Source: a virus. Taken from it: a DNA stretch of 23,396 nucleotides. Below are positions 8,469 to 15,644 of this stretch, piece after piece. The translations under genes and the position numbers were made by a program. Position 1 is the stretch's first letter, and each line of letters starts with the position of its first letter. The notes below the pieces were generated by a model. It saw only the letters and a program-made list of their open reading frames with translations. It made no database searches and was not told the origin of the DNA. The DNA lies in the IMG/VR virus record IMGVR_UViG_3300037104_000418, positions 1-23,396 of that record; one strand, given 5' to 3'.

Positions 8469-8803
8469 TGAAAATAGTTAGAGAAAATTTAGGATTTACA
8501 GAAGACAGCGATCCTATCGTAGATATGGGCATTGGATTAGAAGCTATGATGAAAAAAAAATTAAAAAACTTTAAAGTAACAGATTTAATTGATTTTTTAG
8601 ATGAGATTCCTGAGATATATGACGAATATCGAGATGAAGATGCGAAATATGATGACATTTATTATGATGACATTCCATGGGAAATATTACATAAATTTGG
8701 TATAAAAGAATATATGCTTAAGAAAATTGAAAAAAATACAGGTGAGTATGACGGCTTCATTGATTGGGATGAAAAGACAGTTACATTAGGTGGAGGTGAT
8801 TAA
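8468..8803 (+). CDS. Small tagged acidic protein of unknown function (111 aa)
   Basis: The ATG overlaps the last base of the previous stop (TAATG), which suggests translational coupling. The product begins MKIVRENLGFTEDSDPIVDM followed by GIG, the clearest single example of the tag family in this window. The remaining 85 residues are acidic, rich in Asp, Glu and Tyr (IPEIYDEYRDEDAKYDDIYY), and end with a predicted helix and short strands (GIKEYMLKKIEKNTG). I recognise no known domain. Its place directly behind a tagged three-module protein suggests shared expression and possibly a shared destination. The gene call is supported by tag homology and tight packing. Confidence 0.75.
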   Translation: MKIVRENLGFTEDSDPIVDMGIGLEAMMKKKLKNFKVTDLIDFLDEIPEIYDEYRDEDAKYDDIYYDDIPWEILHKFGIKEYMLKKIEKNTGEYDGFIDWDEKTVTLGGGD

Positions 8804-8808
8804 AATTC

Positions 8809-8826
8809 ACGAATATATAAAATAAA
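8809..8826 (+). promoter_or_regulatory. Promoter-like box before the gene at 8837
   Basis: The sequence ACGAATATATAAAATAAA matches the recurring late-type box. It sits in the 33-base gap between two plus-strand genes and ends about 10 bases before the ATG at 8837. A closer ATG at 8825 opens only a three-codon frame. Confidence 0.55.
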
Positions 8827-8836
8827 TGCACAAATA

Positions 8837-9532
8837 ATGAGAGCGAAATTAGTATCCGAAAGTCTTGGCAAATCGCCGATATACAACAAAAAGGAAATAA
8901 TCGATTTTATGCTAGCAAATCAAGAACCGGAAACGATTGATTATCTTCGTCATGAATATGAAAATCTTCAACAAGACGAATTTAAAGATTTAGCAGCGTC
9001 AATAGGATTTGGGCCAGTTGGCAAATATTGGACTGTGTTAGACTTACAAAAAAATACGAATGAATCTATTAATGAAGGCTCTAACAAATTCAGAGATGAA
9101 GAAATAGAACAAATGGCAAATCAAATTGCTAGTATTGTATACATCACATATAACGGAGATGATGTTGATTATGAACCAAACGAAGAAGACACTGAAGAAG
9201 TAAAGCAAATAATCAAAAAAAATGTTGATATTACTAAACTTCGTTATGTAGACGAAGATGCAGATATAGATGAACCTTTAACTGAAGATGGTTTAGACGT
9301 ATTCGGAGATGAAGAGTGGATTTTAAATGAAGTGCCCGAAGAAGATATTGAATCTTTATACAACGCTTTTTTAAAATCTAAATTTTCAAATGAGAATGTA
9401 GATGATGATGACGATGAAGATACGGGTGTATTAGATAAAAGAGGAAATGTAATTAATACAGGCGATCACGTAGATTTAGATGACGATGATGAAGATGAAA
9501 TGGATCGCGTTGATAGAGAATATGACGATTAA
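8837..9532 (+). CDS. Acidic tagged protein of unknown function, two modules (231 aa)
   Basis: The start MRAKLVSESLGK matches the first half of the tag family but lacks the DPI-DMGIG half. A second tag-like stretch, NESINEGSNKF, occurs at residues 74-84 before a new predicted domain (FRDEEIEQMANQIASIVYIT), so the protein looks bipartite. Residues 1-72 form a small domain ending in FGPVGKYWTVLDLQKN. The C-terminal 100 residues are extremely acidic with runs of four to five Asp, which may be disordered or bind cations or basic proteins. It follows its own promoter-like box, and the next gene starts 2 bases after its stop. I recognise no enzyme family. Acidic phage proteins can be DNA mimics, but nothing here shows that. 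Confidence 0.7.
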   Translation: MRAKLVSESLGKSPIYNKKEIIDFMLANQEPETIDYLRHEYENLQQDEFKDLAASIGFGPVGKYWTVLDLQKNTNESINEGSNKFRDEEIEQMANQIASIVYITYNGDDVDYEPNEEDTEEVKQIIKKNVDITKLRYVDEDADIDEPLTEDGLDVFGDEEWILNEVPEEDIESLYNAFLKSKFSNENVDDDDDEDTGVLDKRGNVINTGDHVDLDDDDEDEMDRVDREYDD

Positions 9533-9534
9533 TT

Positions 9535-10965
9535 ATGAGAAAACCAAAACATTATAGTGTATTAGAAGTTCTCAACTTTTCTGAAATTGGATTAGTTTTT
9601 GAATTTTATTCAACAAAAGAATCAAATTTTATTGTTGATGACTTAACCCGTTTAACATCCAAGAATATTGTTTTAACAAACGAAGAGGGACATACAGCTA
9701 CATTTGCAAATGTTATTCTTTTAAAAGAGTACGAAGCCACGCGTGCACGATATAAATTAAATATCGCTCCGCAAAATTATCATTCAATACTCCCTGTAAT
9801 CGACAGTGTTTCAGGATGGATTTCTGAAAGCTGCGAGACCACTGCAGATACACAGTTAAAGATATCCTTATCCTTTAACCACCGTCATCTCGATACACTC
9901 TCAAGTCTTTCTCAAATGGATCCTACTCGATTGATTTTGAAATTTGATGAAAATGAAGTGTATAAAAGATTCCCAGAACAGAAGGGTTCTCCTTATGCAT
10001 TATCAATCAAAAATATTGCTCCAATTACAAATTACATTAATGAATCTGATATCGCAACCAACATTAAGTATATTTTAACAACTCCATACGCAGAATTCTA
10101 CGGAATCAACTTCAAAGAATACACAAGAGGAATTCTTGAATGTAATTATGTAGGTGGAAAAGATTATGCCAGTAAACCTGAAGAAATTAAAAATATTTTG
10201 GAATACTTCATTATAAAAACCTATCAAAGTATCAATGAAGAAGAATATAATGTTGATGAATCAATAGAAATGAAAAGAATAACTGAAGGCTTTGAAAAAA
10301 TGCAAATGGCATTCTACGATCCCGAAGTATTTATGAATGAATTTAAAGATATACGAGTTTATGTTGATCTTAAAACATCAGTGCAAACAGTTAAAAGTTA
10401 CTGGAATAACATAAGAAAAACGTTGTTTGAAATGATAATTAATGGCGGTTTAAGAGAAGGTCAATTTAATTATGATACACAAATTGGAAGATTTCAACTT
10501 AGAAAAAGCAAACTTACCAACTCTTTAAATTCAATTAAAGACATGGATTTGGTACATTGTGATTTATCAGGAATCATGGAAAATTGTTCTTTTGTTTCTT
10601 GTAATATCGGAAAAGCTAGAATTTACAACTCTAAATTTATTAGTAACAATAACGTTCAAGATTCATATATGGAAGGTGTCAGCGTTAACAAGAGTAATGA
10701 AATTGCTAGATGTTATGTTGTTAACAATGAAGAAATTATAAATTGTCCAGTTAAAGAAAGTGTTATCAAATTTGCAAGTCCAGGAAAGGCCATGGAAGCA
10801 GATGATAAAACTACAGTTATAGTTAAACAAATGCCTTTACCTCAATTAACCGATGCTGTTAATGTTAAGGAAATTCGAGATTATAGCTGGATTAAAAGTT
10901 TTAATAAGAAATCAGATGATGTAGGTTACGGTAATGCTTATGATAAAAATAAATATCCAAAATAA
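9535..10965 (+). CDS. Amidoligase-like protein with pentapeptide-like C-terminus (476 aa)
   Basis: The N-terminal 235 residues have features I associate with the COOH-NH2 ligase (amidoligase) family, which shares the glutamine-synthetase fold: an early strand with acidic residue (EIGLVFEFYS, 17-26), a strand with histidines (KISLSFNHRHLDTL, 109-122), and an E-x-N-Y-x-GG-K-D-Y segment (202-211) before a long helix. Family members are predicted to join amines to carboxyl groups on peptides or cell-wall material. I could not confirm all ATP and metal ligands, so activity is uncertain. Residues 338-411 form a pentapeptide-like right-handed helix pattern (CDLSG, CSFVSCNIGKARIYNSKF). A coiled or linker region lies between. 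It is packed 2 bases after the acidic tagged gene. Alternatively, it is a structural protein with no catalytic role. Confidence 0.5.
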   Translation: MRKPKHYSVLEVLNFSEIGLVFEFYSTKESNFIVDDLTRLTSKNIVLTNEEGHTATFANVILLKEYEATRARYKLNIAPQNYHSILPVIDSVSGWISESCETTADTQLKISLSFNHRHLDTLSSLSQMDPTRLILKFDENEVYKRFPEQKGSPYALSIKNIAPITNYINESDIATNIKYILTTPYAEFYGINFKEYTRGILECNYVGGKDYASKPEEIKNILEYFIIKTYQSINEEEYNVDESIEMKRITEGFEKMQMAFYDPEVFMNEFKDIRVYVDLKTSVQTVKSYWNNIRKTLFEMIINGGLREGQFNYDTQIGRFQLRKSKLTNSLNSIKDMDLVHCDLSGIMENCSFVSCNIGKARIYNSKFISNNNVQDSYMEGVSVNKSNEIARCYVVNNEEIINCPVKESVIKFASPGKAMEADDKTTVIVKQMPLPQLTDAVNVKEIRDYSWIKSFNKKSDDVGYGNAYDKNKYPK

Positions 10966-10976
10966 AATATAATGTG

Positions 10977-11168
10977 ATGCAAAAATTAGTTAGTGAAAGT
11001 TTAAAAGAGAGAATATCATTTTTAAAAGGTATTGAAGGCGTTCGTGAAGGACCCCTAAGAAAAGAAGAAAGAAATGATGGTTGGTGGGTAATGGGCGAAG
11101 GACATCTTGTATCTGCAAACGATGAAGAAGATGCAGACAGAATTATTAAAAATATAAAAAATACTTAA
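10977..11168 (+). CDS. Small tagged protein (63 aa)
   Basis: The open frame allows a GTG at 10974, but the ATG at 10977 gives MQKLVSESLKERISFLKG, matching the tag-like start MRAKLVSESLGK of the gene at 8837. The body contains a short motif, DGWWVMGEGHLVSANDEEDA, then a basic helix. This resembles a small two-strand fold with paired tryptophans, but I do not recognise a family. It lies between the amidoligase-like gene and a structural gene with gaps of 11 and 4 bases, so it is co-transcribed with them. The tag and tight packing support a real gene despite its size. Confidence 0.65.
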   Translation: MQKLVSESLKERISFLKGIEGVREGPLRKEERNDGWWVMGEGHLVSANDEEDADRIIKNIKNT

Positions 11169-11172
11169 AATA

Positions 11173-11907
11173 ATGATAGATACAGAATTTGTAAGTAGTG
11201 TAAACGGAGAAATAACCGCATCATGCGGTATTCCATTTTCGCTTCCTCCAATCGAAATTGAACGTTTGGTAAAACTAGAGGCCGAATGGATGTATCGTGA
11301 ATATCGAGATGCTGTTCAAGATGCTTGGTATGTTCTTGATAAAAAGTATTTTGGCACGGTCGAATGGAAACACACCAGAACTTTTCAATTACCTCCATGT
11401 GTAATGGCTATGAAATATGTTTATGAAATGACTTCAGGGCAAAGAGTATTCGGTATTAACGACCCTGATATGAGTTTTGATAGATTGATGGCTGCAGATA
11501 TGTATTTGACTCCGCTTTCTTCTGATCAGATAACTTACAGAACAATTCAATGGAGTTTTTGGGATTTGGCTAGATCATTTAACTTAAGAGATATTCAACA
11601 CCACTTTAGTATTAACACGAAAAGATTAATCATAACCGGTAGAGACCCAGCTGAATCACTTTGGTTAGCAACTTTAAATAAAATTCCTATAGAAGATTTA
11701 TATGATGATCCTCTTTTCTTAAAATGGGTAGTTGCAAGAGGAAAAATGCAATTAGCTAGAATATTGGGTACATTCAACTACACTCTTATTGGTGGTATAC
11801 AAATTAATTACGCAGATATTAGATCAGAAGGAAAAGAAGAATTAGACGCACTTAAAGAAAAGATCAAAACAGATTCGAGTGCTGATTGGTTTATGATGAT
11901 GTCTTAA
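11173..11907 (+). CDS. Probable virion structural protein, connector/neck candidate (244 aa)
   Basis: The product has helical N- and C-terminal parts around a beta-rich middle (QITYRTIQWSFWDLARSF...INTKRLIITGRDP). The C-terminal stretch, LYDDPLFLKWVVARGKMQLARILGTFNY followed by an INYADIRSEGKEEL helix, has the style of conserved phage connector or neck proteins in large Bacteroidota phages. That resemblance is from memory and not a confirmed match. No tag-like start is present and codon use is like the baseplate genes, which fits a structural rather than cargo role. HNH endonuclease no. 2 follows after 14 bases. Assembly at the head-tail junction is an inference; a baseplate component is the main alternative. 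Confidence 0.5.
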   Translation: MIDTEFVSSVNGEITASCGIPFSLPPIEIERLVKLEAEWMYREYRDAVQDAWYVLDKKYFGTVEWKHTRTFQLPPCVMAMKYVYEMTSGQRVFGINDPDMSFDRLMAADMYLTPLSSDQITYRTIQWSFWDLARSFNLRDIQHHFSINTKRLIITGRDPAESLWLATLNKIPIEDLYDDPLFLKWVVARGKMQLARILGTFNYTLIGGIQINYADIRSEGKEELDALKEKIKTDSSADWFMMMS

Positions 11908-11921
11908 ATAAAAATAAAAAT

Positions 11922-12677
11922 ATGAATTATCAACAAGTTTATGATAATATAATTCAGAAAGCAAAATCTAAAAATAGAGTACGATTTAAGAAAAAAGATT
12001 TAGGATATGTTTATTACGAAAATCATCATATTATTCCTAAGTGCATAGGAGGAATAGATGAAAAAGAAAATAAAGTTTTATTAACCGCAAGAGAACACTT
12101 TGTATGTCATAAATTGCTAACATATATTTATCCTAATAATAGAAAACTAGCATGTGCTTTTCATTATATATGTTTCAATAATAAAGCTAATAGAAAATTA
12201 TCTTCAAGAGATTATGCTCGTGCAGTAGAATTAATGAGAGCTATTCCTGTTTTACAATCATCAAAAGATAAAGCTAGAGAATCGATGAAAGGAAAAAATG
12301 TAGGTAGAATACAATCTGAAGAAACAAAAAAATTACGAGCTTTAGCTAATACAGGCAAAACACGAACACAAGAAACGAAAGATAAAACAAGAAAGTCCCT
12401 ATTAGGAAAAACCTTTTCAGAAGAACGAAAAAATAATATTTCAAAAGGTCATCTCGGGCAAACTCCATGGAACAAAGGAAAACCTACATGGTCTGGAAAA
12501 AAGAATCCAATGTATGGAACAACCACATATGATTTATGGGTTAAAAAATACGGAAAAGAAGAAGCCGATAAAAGAAAAGAAGCTAGACGAATTAAATTAT
12601 CAAAATCAAATATTGGAAAGCATAATAAGAAAATTGAAGAATCATTTTATCCTCGATTAAAAGAAACAATTGATTAA
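11922..12677 (+). CDS. HNH homing-type endonuclease no. 2 with unusual C-terminus (251 aa)
   Basis: The start at 11922 (MNYQQVYDNIIQKAKSKNR) aligns with the starts of the two paralogues; the earlier ATG at 11886 lies inside the preceding gene. The HNH core shows His35, His36, Asn50 and His59 in YENHH...KENKVLLTAREHFVCH. NUMOD3-like repeats follow (EETKKLRALANTGKTRTQET, SEERKNNISKGHLGQTPWNK), then a stretch with KNPMYGTTTYDLWVKKYGKE. Unlike the other two copies it lacks the C-terminal Cys/His zinc motif. It ends instead in EESFYPRLKETID, which matches two internal segments of the next protein (DESFKYPSLFET and EGFYPRLDEV). This suggests it took over the end of a resident gene when it inserted. 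It starts 14 bases after a structural gene and 3 bases before the 740-residue gene. Confidence 0.85.
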   Translation: MNYQQVYDNIIQKAKSKNRVRFKKKDLGYVYYENHHIIPKCIGGIDEKENKVLLTAREHFVCHKLLTYIYPNNRKLACAFHYICFNNKANRKLSSRDYARAVELMRAIPVLQSSKDKARESMKGKNVGRIQSEETKKLRALANTGKTRTQETKDKTRKSLLGKTFSEERKNNISKGHLGQTPWNKGKPTWSGKKNPMYGTTTYDLWVKKYGKEEADKRKEARRIKLSKSNIGKHNKKIEESFYPRLKETID

Positions 12678-12680
12678 TAC

Positions 12681-14903
12681 ATGGAAAACACCGACTTTAT
12701 ACCGATAACAGAATATTTAAATGAATCTGAGTTAATCGATTACATGAAGCAGGTTGCTGATATGTTCAAAGGACAAAGACAATCAGATTATTGGCAATGG
12801 AAAGTTGATCACGCCAAAGAATTGAAACATGTTAATACAGTTGAGATTCGTAAACAATATCCTCAAATAGATGAATACTTGAAAAATAGCCATCACCAAG
12901 TAGTACAAAAAGAATGCTATAAAAATGCAGGTCAACTTTGTATTAATTGTGAAGGCGTTGATTATGTAGAAGGTGAAATCTCGTATCATGGAATTCCTAT
13001 CGAACATGCCTGGAATAAAATAGATGGTAAGTATTTTGATATCACAAAGGATGTTTTATTTTCTAAAAATTCTGATTATGCAGAATATGTTTCTATAATT
13101 GAACTCGATACTAAAGAGTATTCTCATATGTTATTTAAACACAAACATTGGGGCGGATTTGTTCATGAAAAATATGCCGAAGAACGAGGAAAGAAATCAG
13201 TATTCGAAAGCTCAAAAATGGATAATTATTACGAAAAGAATTTTGGAATAAAACATGGATATAACACCGAAGCTGTAAATTCATATGATATAGTTGCCAA
13301 AGTAGGAAAATACAAAACACCTATTATGAAGAATCCTAAATCATTAGAAGGATTTGATCCAGATGTAAGAGCTATTTCAGATGAACAAGGAAATTTATAC
13401 GTATCATATAAACGTAAATATTTCAATCACGGAGAAATGGCCAATGCTCTTATTAAAGCAGATGTTATCAAAACGTTAATATACAATCAAGAAGCCGATA
13501 AAGAACCCGATTTGGCAGGAGTATATGATGATCAGACTCGTTTCATATTATTTGATAGATTAGAAGATGAAGATATCTTCGTTCCTAGCGATACTTTTGA
13601 ATGGGAAGGATCAGAAACAGAAAAATTATTAACCGCAGTTAAAAATAAAAATCCACAATTTAAATTTGATATGAAATATTTCGAAGATGATGACGATTAT
13701 GATTTAGATGAAAGTTTTAAATATCCATCATTGTTTGAAACTCCTGATAATTTTAGAATAGGAGGCAGACATTATGAAACGGAACGTGATTTATCTTATG
13801 CTTTTGAAGTAGTTTGGGATGAAGATAATGAAAAAATACTTGACGTTTTAGTTTCTAATAAAAAGAATTCTTATCATGGAACTGATCCGGAAACTGCCGG
13901 TTTTTGGAGAGGCGGTCCACAAAATGCAATCAATAACAAAACTAAACCTTATGGCGTAAATTGGAAAAAGATTTATCCCGGTCGTTTATTCATGGAGCCA
14001 AAAATAATTACCTTTTGGGTTTATCCTTCGAATAAAGAATTAAAACAAATTGTTGGCATAATTGAAAAAAAGAAAAAAATTCAAATCTATGATAATGATT
14101 GGAAGATAGAAATATATCCCGAGGGCATGCGATTTAAAGGACAGCAAGATTATAGCAACAATTATGATAGAGATAGAGAATCAAAAATAATTCCTATCGA
14201 AAAATATATTGGATCGAAAAAACCATCAGAAAAAGCTTATTTACAACACTTAGATACAAAAACTAAGCATAAAGTTCCTTATGGATTTGGTTCTAAGAAT
14301 CCCGCATATATGGGTAAGAGACAATGGCAAATGGCTTCTGCTACTGATGAAGGAAAAGATGAAGGCTTTTATCCTCGTTTAGATGAAGTATCTCATGAGA
14401 AAATTGGCAAATTCAACTTTAAAGATTTTGAAAAATGGGATGCAGGCGGAATTGATCATATCGAGTATAAAGATAGTGATAAACTTATTGATAAAAATCC
14501 TATGCTCAATAAAGCAAAAGAAAATAATGATAGAGGCAAGAAAATAACATACAAACAATCACAAGATTTTGGCAAAAAATTAATTGTAACTACTAAAGAT
14601 GGTGTTAAAATTTATTTTGTAGACGGAACTCATGTAAGAGACGTTAAAGGCAAAGGATTTGATATTGATTTTACGATGGGTGGTCATGCCTATATTTACC
14701 CACATTATATTCCTGAAGATGAAGCTTGGATCGATGAAGATATGGATAAGGAAGATAAGTACACTACGATAGTTCATGAACTTACTGAAAGAAAAGAGAT
14801 GAAAAATAAGCATGCTCCATACGATAAGGCGCATGATGATGCTTCTGCTAAAGAAGAAAAAGTCCGAAAAGAAATAGAAAAAGAAGAAGGCGAAGATAAA
14901 TAA
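12681..14903 (+). CDS. Multidomain protein: Cys-His-Asp protease-like plus HELTE metallopeptidase-like domains (740 aa)
   Basis: At the N-terminus a tag-like ITEYLNESEL (9-18) precedes a transglutaminase/papain-like segment: Cys79 in ECYKNAG, His109 in IEHAWN, Asp120 in KYFDIT, the usual order and neighbours for that fold. Residues 200-330 hold a second unit (VRAISDEQGNLYVSYKRKYFNHGEMANAL). Tag-like segments recur at 342-353 (DESFKYPSLFET) and 560-570 (EGFYPRLDEV), each before a new unit. The C-terminal unit contains IPEDEAWIDE and then VHELTERKEM (His699, Glu700, Glu703) with KAHDDA (His718) and Glu724/725, the pattern of a zinc-peptidase-like family. Both activities are inferred from motifs. 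The layout resembles a polyprotein. It follows HNH no. 2 after 3 bases and ends before a terminator. Confidence 0.65.
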   Translation: MENTDFIPITEYLNESELIDYMKQVADMFKGQRQSDYWQWKVDHAKELKHVNTVEIRKQYPQIDEYLKNSHHQVVQKECYKNAGQLCINCEGVDYVEGEISYHGIPIEHAWNKIDGKYFDITKDVLFSKNSDYAEYVSIIELDTKEYSHMLFKHKHWGGFVHEKYAEERGKKSVFESSKMDNYYEKNFGIKHGYNTEAVNSYDIVAKVGKYKTPIMKNPKSLEGFDPDVRAISDEQGNLYVSYKRKYFNHGEMANALIKADVIKTLIYNQEADKEPDLAGVYDDQTRFILFDRLEDEDIFVPSDTFEWEGSETEKLLTAVKNKNPQFKFDMKYFEDDDDYDLDESFKYPSLFETPDNFRIGGRHYETERDLSYAFEVVWDEDNEKILDVLVSNKKNSYHGTDPETAGFWRGGPQNAINNKTKPYGVNWKKIYPGRLFMEPKIITFWVYPSNKELKQIVGIIEKKKKIQIYDNDWKIEIYPEGMRFKGQQDYSNNYDRDRESKIIPIEKYIGSKKPSEKAYLQHLDTKTKHKVPYGFGSKNPAYMGKRQWQMASATDEGKDEGFYPRLDEVSHEKIGKFNFKDFEKWDAGGIDHIEYKDSDKLIDKNPMLNKAKENNDRGKKITYKQSQDFGKKLIVTTKDGVKIYFVDGTHVRDVKGKGFDIDFTMGGHAYIYPHYIPEDEAWIDEDMDKEDKYTTIVHELTERKEMKNKHAPYDKAHDDASAKEEKVRKEIEKEEGEDK

Positions 14904-14925
14904 CGATTGCAAGAAACAAATAATC

Positions 14926-14950
14926 AGGGAGCTATGACTCCCTTTTGTTT
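14926..14950 (+). terminator. Intrinsic terminator after the 740-residue gene
   Basis: AGGGAG and CTCCCT pair as a 6-bp stem around a 6-base loop (CTATGA), followed by TTTGTTTTC. It closes the accessory block, and the promoter-like box for the baseplate genes begins only a few bases further on. Confidence 0.8.
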
Positions 14951-14955
14951 TCTGT

Positions 14956-14970
14956 GGATATATAAAATAA
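14956..14970 (+). promoter_or_regulatory. Late-type promoter box before the baseplate wedge genes
   Basis: GGATATATAAAATAA lies 7 bases before the ATG of the gp25-like gene and right after a terminator. It is one of the best matches to the recurring box in this window and probably drives the genes from 14978 to 17827. Confidence 0.65.
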
Positions 14971-14977
14971 AAAGTAA

Positions 14978-15340
14978 ATGATAAAAGATTTGTACATAAG
15001 AAGTTCCGAAGATCCAAATTATCAATTTGGTGTGTTAGAACATACAGATGCAATTGAATCAATTATCACGAAGATTAAAATGATATTGGGAACTCGTTCT
15101 GGACAGATATTCGGAGATTTAGCATTTGGAGTTGGAATTGAAGATTTGATCTTCGAAACAAGAATCAATAAAACTCAACTTGAAGAAAAAATTAAGATGC
15201 AATTTGATCGTTATATTTCTGAAACAAAAGATTACTCCATAGTTCCTCAAGTTTCTTTCGGGAAAGCAGATGGATATGATTATGCCGTTATCGATATTTT
15301 TATAGATAATCAAAAAGTAATTGGACTTTTAATAAAGTAA
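14978..15340 (+). CDS. 25: Baseplate wedge subunit, gp25/gpW-like (120 aa)
   Basis: The product is close to the usual length of T4 gp25 (about 130 residues), the baseplate wedge protein that joins the sheath to the wedge and belongs to the gpW/gp25 lysozyme-like family without lysozyme activity. The diagnostic segment is residues 36-60: ILGTRSGQIFGDLAFGVGIE followed by DLIFE, matching the family pattern in which a TRxGE-like turn precedes FG--L--L-F. The N-terminus (LYIRSSEDPNYQFGVLEHTD) and the C-terminal strands (YDYAVIDIFIDNQKV) also fit. It is first in a wedge cluster that continues with gp6/J-like and gp7/I-like proteins, the conserved W-J-I order of contractile tails. The ATG follows an A-rich leader with no Shine-Dalgarno sequence. 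Confidence 0.85.
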   Translation: MIKDLYIRSSEDPNYQFGVLEHTDAIESIITKIKMILGTRSGQIFGDLAFGVGIEDLIFETRINKTQLEEKIKMQFDRYISETKDYSIVPQVSFGKADGYDYAVIDIFIDNQKVIGLLIK

Positions 15341-15341
15341 T

Positions 15342-15629
15342 ATGAAAGCAAAATATATTAACGAAGCTTTTGATGAAGAAACAGATCCAATTGATGATAT
15401 GGAAATTGGAAGAGTGAAATGTCCTCAGTGTCAAGGAGAAGGTTCTTATCCAGATCATGATCAGAATTCAATTGATCCACGAACTGGAGAACACGATTGT
15501 AGATATTGCCCAATAGAAGTTGAATGTGAAACCTGTGAAGGAACAGGATATGTAAGTAAGAAAAAAAAGAAAGAATATGAAGATAAATCGATAAGTCATA
15601 TAGATGATGCAATTGATATACCCTTTTAA
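15342..15629 (+). CDS. Tagged zinc-finger protein, DnaJ-like CxxCxGxG motifs (95 aa)
   Basis: The start MKAKYINEAFDEETDPIDDM followed by EIG is a full copy of the tag family. Directly after it comes a cysteine-rich body: Cys27-PQ-Cys30-QGEG, Cys53-RY-Cys56, and Cys62-ET-Cys65-EGTG. The first and last match the CxxCxGxG repeat of the DnaJ/Hsp40 zinc-binding domain, but only two canonical repeats plus one plain Cys pair are present instead of four, and there is no J-domain. The C-terminus is basic then acidic. It lies one base after the gp25-like gene and 15 bases before the gp6-like gene, so it is expressed with the baseplate wedge. Possible roles are a structural zinc-knuckle protein, an assembly chaperone or virion cargo; none is shown. 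Confidence 0.7.
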   Translation: MKAKYINEAFDEETDPIDDMEIGRVKCPQCQGEGSYPDHDQNSIDPRTGEHDCRYCPIEVECETCEGTGYVSKKKKKEYEDKSISHIDDAIDIPF

Positions 15630-15644
15630 AAATAAAACAATAAT

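Noticed and set aside
14580-15062. 160-codon minus-strand frame rich in Phe and Ile
   Set aside because: It is antisense to the end of the 740-residue gene, the terminator and the gp25-like gene; its hydrophobic look comes from the A-rich coding strand.
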